Assembly (NCBI RefSeq): GCF_002575655.3
Contig: NC_053041.3
Location: forward strand, 119,008,318-119,072,317
DNA: 64,000 nt
Direction of reading: 5' to 3'
Origin: Aegilops tauschii subsp. strangulata
Taxonomy: Eukaryota > Streptophyta > Magnoliopsida > Poales > Poaceae
This document shows, piece after piece, positions 11,675 to 23,308 of this stretch. A model generated the notes under the pieces. That model ran no database searches, was not told the DNA's origin, and saw only the letters and a list, made by a program, of their open reading frames with translations. Numbering within the stretch: the stretch's first letter is position 1; each line of letters opens with the position of its first letter. Both the position numbers and the translations under genes were made by a program.

Positions 11675-11945
11675 GCAAGGGACCAACGAACTAGAGCCAT
11701 GGTTCCCCCAACATTCGTAAAAACTGTTCCTTGAGTTTTACTTCCAAGTGCATGCATGTTATAGCATGAATAACTAGCTACACTCGCAGACCATGCATGT
11801 TGTATCCAGTTCTTGTGAGTTCTCAATAAGATCATGGCTATAGGAGGTACCCAGGGTTGTTGGCTTTGATCTGGGATCCCGCCGGTCTTCATTGAAAGTT
11901 GAGAACTTTGCCATAACGGTCTTATTTTGGCTTCTCTAAAAACCA
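11675..11945 (-). pseudogene. Unrecognised host gene, last exon, 5' part (split by solo LTR)
   Basis: About 90 open codons on the minus strand, including phrases QPWVPPIAMILLRTHKNW and GTVFTNVGGTMALVRWSLAS. Together with 6860-6956 it gives about 123 codons ending in a stop. Upstream, ATAG sits at the edge where a splice acceptor would be expected. That edge lies within the CCTATCTG duplication of the adjacent MITE, so the upstream intron or exons were displaced by later insertions. Amino-acid composition is protein-like rather than low-complexity. Family unknown. Confidence 0.5.
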
Positions 11946-11953
11946 CCTATCTG

Positions 11954-12112
11954 CAGGTGCATAGCCAGGCCCCACACAACAGGGGCCTTGGCCCGGGGCA
12001 TAGTGCCACACATTTCTTTATGCACTGCAGCTAATTTTGTGACTGTAGGTATTGTTCATTAGTGTATTTTTAAGGTTGTTCTTAGCATGCCTAAGTCCTG
12101 GCTATGCAATTT
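11954..12112. mobile_element. Possible hAT-type MITE (159 bp)
   Basis: Inverted ends TGCATAGCCAGG (about 11958) and CCTGGCTATGCA (about 12096), bordered by an 8-bp direct repeat CCTATCTG (11946-11953 and 12113-12120), the duplication size of hAT elements. The outermost 3-4 bases of the ends do not pair well. The last two bases of the right duplication coincide with the first two of the next LTR, so boundaries are tentative. Confidence 0.5.
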
Positions 12113-12118
12113 CCTATC

Positions 12119-12278
12119 TGTTAGAAGGGAGAGAGAGAGGATAGGTGGAATTGTTCGTTGTATTGCTTGAGCCTCGTGGGCATATATATAGGAGTACATG
12201 ATCTATTTGGAGTACAAGACAAGCTAGAATACTTTCCTAGTCTATCCTATGTATCCAATACAATCACGTTACTCAACA
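12119..12278 (-). repeat. 3' LTR (160 bp) of a short-LTR Copia-like element
   Basis: On the minus strand it begins TGTTGAGTAACG and ends CCTTCTAACA, with a TATA-like TATATATATG inside (12180-12191). It is immediately preceded by a polypurine tract. The 5' LTR would lie beyond the LINE that interrupts the element and is not in the window. Confidence 0.7.
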
Positions 12279-12291
12279 TCCCCCCGCAGTC
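12279..12291 (-). promoter_or_regulatory. Polypurine tract of the short-LTR element
   Basis: Minus strand GACTGCGGGGGGA touching the LTR start; the expected primer for plus-strand DNA synthesis. It fixes the element's orientation. Confidence 0.65.
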
Positions 12292-14304
12292 ACAACGGTA
12301 GCGACGCAGACGGTGAGACTGGAGAAGAATCTGAAGGCAAGCCGACGGAGACCCCCCACAGTCGCAACGGTCGATGCATCACGGAGTCGTGGCTGGAGTG
12401 GAAATCGACGAGGTTGCTCAAGCAAGGCGGTAGCCCTTTGTGCCGTTTGTCGAGGTAGCCGAGAGCGTATGGTGGTGGAACCGTGGTCGAGGTAGCCGTG
12501 TGAAGAATGCCATGGTCGATGCCGAGTCGGGGTAGCCGGTGTCGAGGAAGTCGCCGTGGAGCCGCGGGCGCAAGGGGGCGCCGAGTTAGTCATATGCGCA
12601 GTAGTGTCGAAGTAGTAGTGCACCGGGGAGAAGACATTGTTGACGACGCGTCGCGCCGGGGTTGCCAAGCCCGGGGACATATCGTAGACGAAGGCATGCA
12701 CCGGTGTTGCCAGCACCGCGCATGGTAGACGGACAAAGACGAAGTTGACGAAGCGCCGCACCAGGCTTGCCAGGCCCGGGGACACGTCGTGGACGAAGGC
12801 ACGCTTCGGTGTTGCTAGCACCGGGCATGTGTAGACTAGGACCTGCACGAGCTATACGCCATGTCGAAGAAGTCGGAGAAGCCAGCAGAGAAGGACTCGA
12901 CGATGGCTGCGGCGCCAATCGGCGCGGGGCCGATGTCGCTCTCGGTTGTCAGAGTAGACGAAGTGGTCGGGGTAGATGACGGCGACCCTGACGACGGGCT
13001 AGTGCTGGACGAAGAAGAAGGAGGTGGATGGGCGGCGGCGGCGGCTACTGGGGTAGCGGCGGCGGCATCCAAAGAAGAGCGGCGGCGGCGGCCTGACGGC
13101 GGCAGTGGCAGCTAGGTTAGGAGCGCGGCGGCGGTGCTCGAAGTAGGCGAAGAACCCTGACAGTGTGACGAAGACCAGCGCGGACGGTGGCGTTCCTGCG
13201 CCAAGGGAGGCGACGCAGCACATACCACGGGAGGTCGATGCGCGGTGATGGTGGAGTGGACCGCGGGCCGCGATGCTACGGCCCGAAGGGGCGACGCAGT
13301 GGCAGCAGGCAGGTCGGGGCGACTGTGGGAAGACCTCGGGGCGGCGGCGGGGACCGCGGGCCGCGGCGCTACGGGTCGAAGGGGCGGCGCAGCGGCGAAA
13401 CTCGGGTTGGTGCAACCGTGGGAACGGTCTCGGGACGTCGGCGTGGACCGCGTGCCACGCTCGCTACGGCCCGACGGGGCGACGCAGCAGCGGCGCGAGG
13501 GTCGGTGCAGCCACGGGACGGCCTAGAGCGGACGCCCTCGGGGCAGCGGGGGACCGCGGGCGCGGCACTACGGCCCAAAGGGGCAACACAGCGGTGACGC
13601 GGGTCGGTGCAGCCGGGAGAAGAACCACGGGGCGGCGGCGCTGCGGCCCGACGGGGCGACGCAGCAGTAGCCCATTGCTCGATCGGTAGAGGAGCGTGCT
13701 GAACTCGGGACAGTCTTCACGGGGCCTACGGAGGCGCGCACAACCGACAAGCCAAGTCGGTCACACGGCGTAGATGATGCGGATCGCGGCGGCGGGCGGG
13801 TGATCAGTCTGATCGCGCGCGAGGTCGGGGACGCCGCTTGGTGGAGGCTGGATGGCGGCGGAGTCCGAGATGAAGCCAGCGACGGCGGGCAGTAGGGCGG
13901 CTATGATTGGCCACTGCATGACGCGAGGCCGCCGGGTCGGGGTGATGCAGGAGTCCCGGTCGGAGCAAGGCGGTGACGGCCGGCGTAGACCGACGGGCGG
14001 GCCGGTGCGCGAACGGCGGGGCGAAGGGCCACCGCATGACGCGAGGCCGCCGGGTCGGGGCGACCGGCGGGCAGACGCGCGGACGACGTGCGAGGCCACC
14101 AGGTCGGGGCGACCGGCGGGCAGATGTGCGAGGTCGCCGGGTTGGTGAAGAAGCCGGCCGATCGCACTGGTGTTGGAGTAGAGGCGCACGGGGTCGACGG
14201 CGGCGGTGGGTGACGCAAGCCGATCAAGATTAGATCGGAAAACCAAAAAGAAACCGCCGATCAAGATGACCGGCGGGAGAGAGAAAACCCTGGAGCTAGG
14301 GCTC
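12292..14304 (-). mobile_element. GC-rich internal region of the short-LTR element, apparently non-coding
   Basis: About 2 kb of CpG-rich DNA next to the polypurine tract, with no gag, protease, RT or integrase motif in any frame. It contains a duplicated unit of about 75 bp (12648-12723 and 12752-12829, with CCAGGCCCGGGGACA-like cores). A run of five copies of a roughly 95-bp unit keyed on CGGCCCGACGGGGCGACGCA starts at about 13279, 13372, 13467, 13571 and 13644. A TGACGCGAGGCCGCCGGGTC repeat occurs at about 13919 and 14037. The long ORFs on both strands are a composition effect. Either a non-autonomous derivative or an autonomous element whose coding part was lost. Confidence 0.6.
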
Positions 14305-14405
14305 GGGGAAAAGAGTCTCTAGGGCAGCCGTCCCCTCCTCGTTCCCTCGCGCCACCCCCGTGGGTGGCCCCGGGGAAAACACTAGCCGCACTCCCCCTCG
14401 CGCCC
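14305..14405 (+). mobile_element. LINE 5' leader, first part
   Basis: GAGTCTCTAGGGCAGCC followed by a GC-rich leader (CCTCGCGCCACCCCCGTGGG) resembles the start of Triticeae LINEs. It is cut by Gypsy A after CGCCC (14401-14405) and resumes at 54543. The exact start is uncertain by some tens of bases. Confidence 0.55.
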
Positions 14406-15805
14406 TGATAACCCTCAAGTATAGGGGATCGCAATAGTTTTCGAGGGTAGAGTATTCAACCCAAATTTATTGATTCGACACAAGGGGAGCCAAAGAATAT
14501 TCTCAAGTATTAGCAGTTGAGTTGTCAATTCAACCACACCTGGATAACTTAGTGTCTGCAGCAAAGTATTTAGTAGCAAAGTAGTATGGAAGTATCGGTA
14601 ACGGTGGCAAAAGTAACAGTGATAGTTTTGTAGTAATTGTAACAGTGGCAACGGTAAAGTAACTAAGCAAAGAACAATATGTGAAAAGCTCGTAGGCAAT
14701 GGATCGGTGATGGAGAATTATGCCGGATGCGATTCCTCATGCAATAGTTATAACATAGGGTGACACAGAACTAGCTCCAATTCATCAATGTAATTTAGGC
14801 ATGTATTCCGAATATAGTCATACGTGCTTATGGAAAAGAACTTGCATGACATCTTTTGTCCTACCCTCCCGTGGCAATGGGGTCCTATTGGAAACTAAGG
14901 GATATTAAGGCCTCCTTTTAATAGAGTACCGGACCAAAGCATTAACACTTAGTGAATACATAAACTCCTCAAACTACGGTCATCACCGGGAGTGGTCCCG
15001 ATTATTGTCACTTCGGGGTTGCCGGATCATAACACATAGTAGGTGACTATTGTCTTGCAAGATAGGATCAAGACCTCACATATATTCATGAAAACATAAT
15101 AGGTTCAGATCTGGAATCATGACACTCGGGCCCTAGTGACAATCATTAAGCATAGAAGAGTCATAGCAACATCAATCTTAGAACATAATGGATACTAGGG
15201 AGAAAACCCTAACAAAACTAACTCGATTACATGGTAAATCTCATCCAGCCCATCACCGTCTAGCAAGCCTATGATGGAATTACTCACGCACGGCGGTGAG
15301 CATCATGAAATTGGTGATGGAGGAAGGTTGATGATGACGATGGCGACGGATTCCCCTCTCTGGAGCCCCGAACGGACTCCAGATCAGCCCTCCCGAGAGA
15401 GATTAGGGCTTGGCAGCGGCTCCGTATCGTAAAACGCGATGAATCCTTCTCTCTGATTTTTTCTCCCCGAACGTGAATATATAGAGTTGAAGTTGGGGTC
15501 GGTGGAGCTCCAGGGGGCCCACGAGGCAGGGGGCGCGCCCAGGGGGTAGGCGCGCCCCCACCCTCGTGGACAGGGTGTGGGCCCCTGGCCTTGATTCTTT
15601 CGTCAGTATTTTTTATTAATTCCAAAAATAATCTCCTTTGATTTTCAGGTCATTCTGAGAACTTTTATTTCTGCACAAAAATAACACCATGGCAATTCTG
15701 CTGAAAACAACGTCAGTCCGGGTTAGTTCCATTTAAATCATGCAAGTTAGGGTCCAAAACAAGGGAAAAAGTGTTTGGAAAAGTAGATACGACGGAGACG
15801 TATCA
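14406..15805 (-). repeat. 3' LTR of Gypsy A (1400 bp)
   Basis: Same ends and near-identical text as 53126-54537. A TATA-like CTATATATTC (minus strand, about 15474-15484) marks the likely promoter position. A GGGGGCGCGCCC palindromic patch near 15530-15560 is also present in the partner LTR. Confidence 0.93.
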
Positions 15806-15820
15806 ACTCCCCCAAGCTTA
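15806..15820 (-). promoter_or_regulatory. Polypurine tract of Gypsy A
   Basis: Minus strand TAAGCTTGGGGGAGT, directly abutting the 3' LTR. An identical 15-mer occurs at 21535-21549. Confidence 0.8.
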
Positions 15821-16250
15821 AACCTTTGCTTGTCCTCAAGCAATTCAGTTGATAAACTGAAAGTGATAAAGAAAAACTTTTACAAACTCTATTTGCTCTT
15901 GTTGTTGTAAATATGTAAAGCCAACATTCAAGTTTTCAGCAAAGATTATGAACTAACCATATTCACAATAAGATTTAGGTCTCATGTTTACTCATATCAA
16001 TGGCATAATCAACTAGCGAGCAATAATAATAAATCTCGGATGACAACACTTTCTCAAAACAATCATAATATGATATAACAAGATGGTATCTCGCTAGCCC
16101 TTTCTGAGACCGCAAAACATAAATGCAGAGCACCTTTGAAGATCAAGGACTGACTAAACATTGTAATTCATGGTAAAAGAGATCCAGTCATAGTCATACC
16201 CAATATAAATTAATAGTAATGGATGCAAATGACAGCGATGCTCTCCAGCT
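15821..16250 (-). other. Gypsy A 3' non-coding region, distal part
   Basis: AT-rich, no ORF. Continues after the solo LTR at 19964. Nothing else recognisable. Confidence 0.7.
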
Positions 16251-19200
16251 TGTGACGCCCCCGATTTGACCGTACACTAATCATACACGCAAATGTGTAC
16301 GACCAAGATCAGGGACTCACGGGAAGATATCACAACACAACTCTAAAACATAAATAAGTCATACAAGCATCATAATACAAGCCAGGGGCCTCGAGGGCTC
16401 GAATACAAGTGCTCGATCACAGACGAGTCAGCGGAAGCAACAATATCTGAGTACAGACATAAGTTAAACAAGTTTGCCTTAAGAAGGCTAGCACAAACTG
16501 GGATACAGATCGAACGAGGCGCAGGCCTCCTGCCTGGGATCCTCCTAACTACTCCTGATCGTCGTCAGCGGGCTGCACGTAGTAGTAGGCACCTCCAGTG
16601 TCGTAAGTGTCGTCGTCGACGGTGGCGTCTGACTCCTGGACTCCAACATCTGGTTGCGACAACCAGATAGAAAGGAAAGGGGGAAAAGAGGGAGAGAAGC
16701 AACCGTGAGTACTCATCCAAAGTACTCGCAAGCAAGGAGCTATACTACATATGCATGGGTATATGTGTAAAGGGGCATATCAGTGGACTGAACTGCAGAA
16801 TGCCAGAATAAAAGGGGGATAGCTAGTCCTGTCGAAGACTACGCTTCTGGCAGCCTCCATCTTGCAGCATGTAGAAGAGAGTAGATTGAAGTCCTCCAAG
16901 TAGCATCGCATAGCATAATCCTACCCGGCGATCCCCTCCTCGTCGCCCTGTTAGAGAGCGATCACCGGGTTGTATCTGGCACTTGGAAGGGTGTATTTTA
17001 TTCAGTATCCAGTTCTAGTTGTCATAAGGTCAAGGTACAACTCCGGGTCGTCCTTTTACCGAGGGACACGGCTATTCGAATAGATAAACTTCCCTGCAGG
17101 GGTGCACCACATAACCCAACACGCTCGATCCCATTTGGCCGGACACACTTTCCTGGGTCATGCCCGGCCTCGTAAGATCAACGCGTCGCAGCCCCACCTA
17201 AGCACAACAGAGCGGTCAGCACGCCGGTCTAACCCTATGCGCGCAGGGGTCTGGGCCCATCGCCCTATGCACACCTGCACGTTGCGTACGCGGCCGGAAG
17301 CAGACCTAGCCTAGTGGCGTTCCAGTCCAATCCAGCGCGCGCCACTCAGTCGCCGACGTCAAGAAGGCTTCGGCTGATACCACGACGCCGGGATACCCAT
17401 AACTACTCCCGCGTAGATGGTTAGTGCGTATAGACCAAATGGCCAGACTCAGATCAAATACCAAGATCTCGTTAAGCGTGTTAAGTATCCGCGAACGCCG
17501 ACCAGGGCCAGGCCCACCTCTCACCTAGGCGGTCTCAACCTGCCCTGTCGCTCCGCCACAAAGATCCACTTGCGGGTACTCCTACGAGCCGACCCGACTT
17601 TAGTCATCACATGTGTCATGTATGTAGTATATAAGTATATACCCGTGATCACCGCCCAGGTGATCACGGCCCGATAGTATAGCACAGCAGACGGACAAGA
17701 ATGTAGGGCCACTGATGGAAATCTAGCATCCTATACTAAGCATGTAGGATTGCAGGTAAAGGTATCAACAGTAGTAGCAAGGATAGGCTATGCATCAGGA
17801 TAGGATATCGAAAAGCAGTAACATGCTACACTACTCTAATGCAAGCAGTATAGAGAAGAATAGGCGATATCTGGTGATCAAGGGGGGGCTTGCCTGGTTG
17901 CTCTGGCAAGTAGGAGGGGTCGTCAACTCCGTAGTCGAACTGGGCAGCAGCCGTGTCGGTCTCGTAGTCTACCGGAGAGGAGAGGGGGAAGAAACAGTAA
18001 ATACAATGCAAACATAAGCATGACGATGCGTGACGTGTCAATGAGCGGTGCTAGGTGTGTCCTAACGCGACAGTAGGTGGTGCCGGTGAAGGGGGGGAAC
18101 ATACGGGAGGTATTCCCGATGTTTCGCGTTTTCGGACAGACGGACCGGAGGGGGAAAGTTGCTAGATCGATAGGTTAGGGAGGTGTGGTGGACGAACGGA
18201 CTGCGTATTCGGATTTGTCTCGTCGTTCTGAGCAACTTTCATATAGAAAACATTTTCATCCGAGTTACGGTTTAAAAGATATGAATTTTCAAAGTTTATT
18301 TGAATTTCTGGAATTATTTATATTAAGCAAAATGAATTATGACGTCAGCATGAGGCAATGCTGACGTCAGCAGGTCAACAGGTCGGCTGACCAGTCAAAC
18401 TAGACAGGTGGGTCCAGTGGGACCCACATGTCAGCCTCTGTTAGCCTAATATTAATTTAAACTAAACTAACAGTCTAATTAGAGGGGTGGGCCCCATATG
18501 CCAGTGAGTGATTAGTTAATCTAATTATTTTTATTTATAAAATATTTTTCTTTTTCTTTTTCTTTTTTAATTTTTGCGGCGGGGCCCACACGTCAGTGAC
18601 TGGGCCTGCCCAGTCAGCACGTTGACCCAGTCAACGGGGCCCACGGGGCCCACTGGCAGGGGCACTGGGGTGGCCCCATGCCAGCCACGTCGGCGGCAGG
18701 TCAGTACGGCGGCCGGAGCAACTCCGGCGAGCCAAATGCGGCGGCGCGGCTTGGGAGGGGTGCGGGTTTCACGCACAGGGGGTTTGCGGGGGCGTGGCTG
18801 GGCGCGTTCGACGCGGCTCGGCGCCGCGCGTCCAACGGTGGTGGCCGGAGGGGCTGGAACGGGCGGGGGCGAGCGCTACGAGCTCGCCGGCGGCGAGGTG
18901 CTACGGGCTGGGGCGGGTGCGACGTTAGAGCGCGCGAGCGGCCGAAATATCTAGCTAGGCGGGTGCGGCACGATGCGGTCGAACTAGCGGGCCTATGCCC
19001 GTGACCATTTGGTCACCGGAGACCCGCCGGCGGCGAGCTCTGCGGCGCGGCGTTCGGGCGCGCGTGGAAACAGCGGCTACGGTACGCGGGCGAGCTAACG
19101 GAGAGGGGGAGGAGAAGCGGGAGCTCACAGCGGAGCCGTAGGGAGTGGCAGTGAGCTCGGGGAGGGCGCGGGGTAGCCGGAATCGGCGACGAACGCCGGC

Positions 19201-19963
19201 GACCCGAAGGTTGAAGACGAGCTCGTGGAGGTCGGTGCAGAGGCGCTCGGCTCGTTCCCGATGGCGTAGTCGACGTAGTCGACGGCGGGGAGCCGTTCGG
19301 GCACGTCGTTGGGGCAATCGGGGCACGGTGGCCGCGGGAACGACGGTGAACGGCGGCGAGCACACTCGGGCAGAGGGGATCGAAGGGGAGAGGGAGGTGG
19401 ATCTGGCGGGGGAAGGCGCAGAGGCCGAGAGGGAGAGCGGGGGTGAGTGAGAGAGGCCCGAGGAGGCGGGGGTGCTGGCGCCCTTATCCTCCCCGTCGCC
19501 GGCGAGGGGGTGCGGCGGGGACGGCCCCTGTTCCGACCCCGGTCGGGGGAACAGGGAAGGGGACGCGGGGGAGAGGTGGGCTGGGCCGGGGGGTCGGGGG
19601 TGGCGGCCCAGTTTGGGCCACGGGTCCAGTGGGGGGAAGGGCCTTCTTTTTTTTTTCTTTTTCTTTGTCTGTTCTGTTTTCTTTTTATTTGTTTATTTTC
19701 TTTTCTGTTTTATTTCATTTAAAAGTATTTAGGTATTTTATAAAAATGTGTTTTCTCCACAACAATTATCAGTGCAATTTTTGGCAGTGCCCGAACATTT
19801 TTGTTTAAATTTTTGAAAACTTTTATTTTCCACTTTAAATTTAATTTAAGTTTGAATTAGGAGTTTGAAAACAAATGTGTTCCAAATGTGATCAAGCCCT
19901 GTTTAGCAACATGATTAGCTTAATCACAGAGGGTTACTGTAGCATGATCCTCAGGGTGTTACA
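16251..19963 (-). mobile_element. Solo LTR (3.7 kb) of the Gypsy D family
   Basis: On the minus strand it begins TGTAACACCC and ends GGGGGCGTCACA, flanked by a perfect duplication CAGCT (16246-16250 and 19964-19968). It is homologous along its length, in reverse orientation, to the LTR at 54884-60224: both carry the GTGATCAC pair, the phrase ATCTGGCACTTGGAAGGGTG and the same ends. A CpG-rich block (about 18560-19500) produces long ORFs without domains. The absence of internal sequence makes it a solo LTR inserted in Gypsy A. Confidence 0.92.
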
Positions 19964-19968
19964 CAGCT

Positions 19969-21534
19969 GATGCTTTTTAATAAGAGGGTGATGACTCAAC
20001 ATAAAAGTAAATAGATAGGCCCTTCACAGAGGGAAGCAGGGATTTGTAGAGGTGCCAGAGCTTGATTTTGAAATAGAGATAAATAATATTTTGAGCAGCA
20101 TACTTTCATTGTCAACATAACAACCGAGAGATCTCGATATCTTCCATGCTACACACATTATAGGCGGTTCCCAAACAGAATGGTAAAATTTATACTCCCC
20201 CTCCACCAACAAGCATCAATCCATGGCTGGCTCGAAACAACGAGTGCCTCCAACTAACAAGAGTCCCGGGGGAGTTTTGTTTGCAATTATTTCGATTTGA
20301 GTTGCTTAGAGCATGGGACTGGGCATCCCGGTGACCAGCCGTTTTCTCGTGAGTGAGGAGCGGAGTCCACTCCTCTTGAGAATAACCCGCCTAGCATGGA
20401 AGGTACAGACAACCCTAGTTGATACATGAGCTATTCGAGCATGCAAAACAGAATTTCATTTGAAGGTTTAGAGTTTGGCACATACAAATTTACTTGGAAC
20501 GGCAGGTAGATACTGCATATAGGAAGGTATGGTGGACTCATATGTAATAACTTTGGGGTTTATGGAAGTGGATGCACAAGCAGTATTCCCGCTTAGTACA
20601 AGTGAAGGCTAGAAAAAGACTGGGAAGCGACCAACTAGAGAGCGACAACATTCGTGAACATGCATTAAAATTAATAAACATTGAGTGCAAGCATGAGTAG
20701 GATATAATCCACCATGAACATAAATATCGTGGAGGCTATGTTGATTTTGTTTCAACTACATGCGTGAACATGTGCCAAGTCAAGTCACTCGAATCATTCA
20801 AAGGAGGATACCATCCCATCATACCACATCACAACCATTTTAATAGCATGTTGGCACGCAAGGTAAACCATTATAAACTCCTAGCTAATTAAGCTTGGCA
20901 TAAGCAACTATAATCTCTAATTGTCATTGCAAATATGTTCATTCATAATAGGCTGATTCAGGAACGATGAACTAATCATATTTACAAAAACAAGAGAGGT
21001 CGAGTTCATACCAGCTTCTCTCATCTCAATCAGTCCATCATATATCGTCATTATTGCCTTTCACTTGCACGACCGAACGATGTGGATAATAACAATAGTG
21101 CACGTGCATTGGACTAAGATGGAATCTGCAGGCATTCAATACAAAGGAGAAGACAAGGTAATATGGGCTCTTTGTTAAATCAACAATAATGCATATAAGA
21201 GCCAGTTCAACATTTTCATTATGGTCTTCTCATCTCGACCCCCAAAGAAAAGAAAAGAAATAAAACTATTTACACGGGAAAGCTCCCAACAAGAAAAAGA
21301 AGAACGAGAAATCTTTTTCAGTTTTATTTTAATTATTACTACTACAAGCATGGAAAGTAAACTATCTAAAAAGCTACAACTATTTTTTTTGGTTTTCTTA
21401 AGGTTTATCAAACACACAAGAAGAAAGTGAGAAAAAAGAAAATAAACTAGCATGGATATTACAGTGAAAAAGTGTGAGCACCGACAACTAGCATGAGTGT
21501 GTGAGCATGAATGTAATGTCGGTGAGAAATACGT
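19969..21534 (-). other. Gypsy A 3' non-coding region, proximal part
   Basis: About 1.6 kb between ORF2 with its polypurine-tract copy and the solo LTR. No ORF with a domain. A poly-purine/pyrimidine-rich stretch lies at about 21235-21440. This long untranslated tail is part of Gypsy A. Confidence 0.65.
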
Positions 21535-21549
21535 ACTCCCCCAAGCTTA
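21535..21549 (-). promoter_or_regulatory. Second copy of the Gypsy A polypurine tract
   Basis: The same 15-mer (minus strand TAAGCTTGGGGGAGT) as next to the 3' LTR, here about 20 bases after the ORF2 stop codon. Could act as an internal second plus-strand primer or be a relic of an older duplication. Confidence 0.55.
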
Positions 21550-21569
21550 GGCTTTTGGCCTAAGTTGGT

Positions 21570-21773
21570 CTATGCCCATGGATCAAAGTTGAAGTTGGGG
21601 TCGTACTGAGAAGGAGCCTCATGGTACCACTGATTGGCGATCTCCACTGGATCCCACTGGTAAACAGACTGACATGGAGGATTAGGTTGTGGCTCCGGCT
21701 CTAGCTCTGTAGCTGGTGTGGGGTTCTGGTAGGCATGAAATGCCTCCGGCAGAACAAGATACTCACTACAAGA
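21570..21773 (-). pseudogene. Gypsy A ORF2, C-terminal end (downstream of CACTA insertion)
   Basis: The frame left at 48654 resumes here when the CACTA element and one ACT copy are ignored, and ends at TAG (21570-21572). The tail is proline- and glutamate-rich (for example ATELEPEPQPNPPCQ) and ends NFNFDPWA. Belongs with 48654-49541. Confidence 0.75.
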
Positions 21774-22016
21774 AATATGTCAACTAGTGACCTTCTGTCA
21801 GTGACCCTGGAAGAATTGGTCATGGATCTACGACCATTTGAGACCAATTGGTCAAAAGCTGCTCGGGGGGCTCCAAACCCTCAACTATATCGACCATTTT
21901 GGCCATAAAGGTCGTAATTTCCTTACACAAAATGGTCATAAAGCAGACAACACTGATCCGCTGCCTTATTTCTAGCCGATCACGACCAATATAGATGGTC
22001 ATTGAAAGATCATGGA
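21774..22016. repeat. CACTA left end: inverted repeat and subterminal repeats
   Basis: After the 22-bp inverted repeat, short motifs recur in both orientations (GACCATTTGAGACCAATTGG, GACCATTTTGGCC, AAAGGTCGTAA, GACCAATATAGATGGTCA). Such subterminal arrays are transposase-binding sites in characterised CACTA elements. Confidence 0.8.
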
Positions 22017-23117
22017 TGTCGCCTAGGGGGGGGGGTGAATAGGCGCTTTAAAATAATTACGGTTTAGGCTTGAACAAATGCGGAATAAACCTAGCGGTTA
22101 ATTTGACAAGCACAAAACCTACAACAACTAGGCTCACCTATGTGCACCAACAACTTATGCTAAGCAAGATAATCAACTAAGTGATAGCAAGATATATGAC
22201 AAGAAACAATATGGCTATCACAAAGTAAAGAGCATAAGTAAAGGGTTCGGGTAAGAGATAACCGAGACACGCGGAGACGACGATGTATCCCGAAGTTCAC
22301 ACCCTTGCGGATGCTAATCTCCGTTTGGAGCGGTGTGGAGGCACAATGCTCCCCAAGAAGCCACTAGGGCCACCGTATTCTCCTCACGCCCTCGCACAAT
22401 GCAAGATGCCGTGATTCCACTAAGGGACCCTTGAGGGAGGTCACCGAACCCGTACAAATGGCAACCCTTGGGGGCGGTCACCGAACCCGTACACTTTGGC
22501 AACCCTTGGGGGCGGTCATCGGAACCCGTCAAATTGCTCGGGGCGATCTCCACAACCTAATTGGAGACCCCGACGCTTGCCCGGAGCTTTACACCACAAT
22601 GATTGAGCTCCGAACACCACCAACCGTCTAGGGCGCCCAAGCACCCAAGAGGAACAAGCTCAAGGGCACCAAGCACCCAAGAGTAATAAGCTTCTCAACT
22701 TGTAACTTCCACGTATCACCGTGGAGAACTCAAACCGATGCACCAAATGCAATGGCAAGGGCACACGGAGTGCCCAAGTCCTTCTCTCTCAAATCCCACC
22801 GAAGCAACTAATGCTAGGGAGGAAAATGAGAGGAAGAACAAGAAGGAGAACACCAAGAACTCCAAGATCTAGATCCAATGGGTTCCCCTCACATAGAGGA
22901 GAAAGTGATTGGTGGAAATGTGGATCTAGATCTCCTCTCTCTTTTCCCTCAAAAACTAGCAAGAATCCACGGAGGGATTGAGAGTTAGCAAGCTCAAAGA
23001 AGGTCAACAATGGGGGAAGAACACGAGCTCAAGAGATGAAGTAGAATGGGGAAGAAGACCCCCATATATAGTGGGGGGGAACAATCCAACCGTTACCCCC
23101 ACTTCAGCCCCGCAGAG

Positions 23118-23308
23118 AGCGGTACTACCGCTTGGCCAGTGGTACTACCGCTTGCCCCTATAAGCGGTACTACCGCTCCCCCTCGCGGTACTGCCGCTGG
23201 GCCCAGAGCGGTACTACCGCGGTGGCAGGGCGGTGCTACCGCATACGAGCAGTACAACGGCCCCCACTGCCGTGGCTAGTACCGTAAAACCCGAGCGGTA
23301 CTACCGCT
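23118..23308. repeat. Array of self-complementary AGCGGTACTACCGCT units
   Basis: Clear copies at 23118-23132, 23138-23152 (one change), 23163-23177 and 23294-23308, with variants near 23184, 23207 and 23229. Each unit can fold into a short hairpin or pair with its neighbours. Confidence 0.8.

Noticed and set aside
13279..13680. CRISPR-like array
   Set aside because: Repeat units are imperfect, about 95 bp long, spacers are not unique, and the setting is a plant retroelement.
12273..14264. Overlapping ORFs of 100-191 codons
   Set aside because: Frames through tandem GC repeats of the short-LTR element; repeat translations only.
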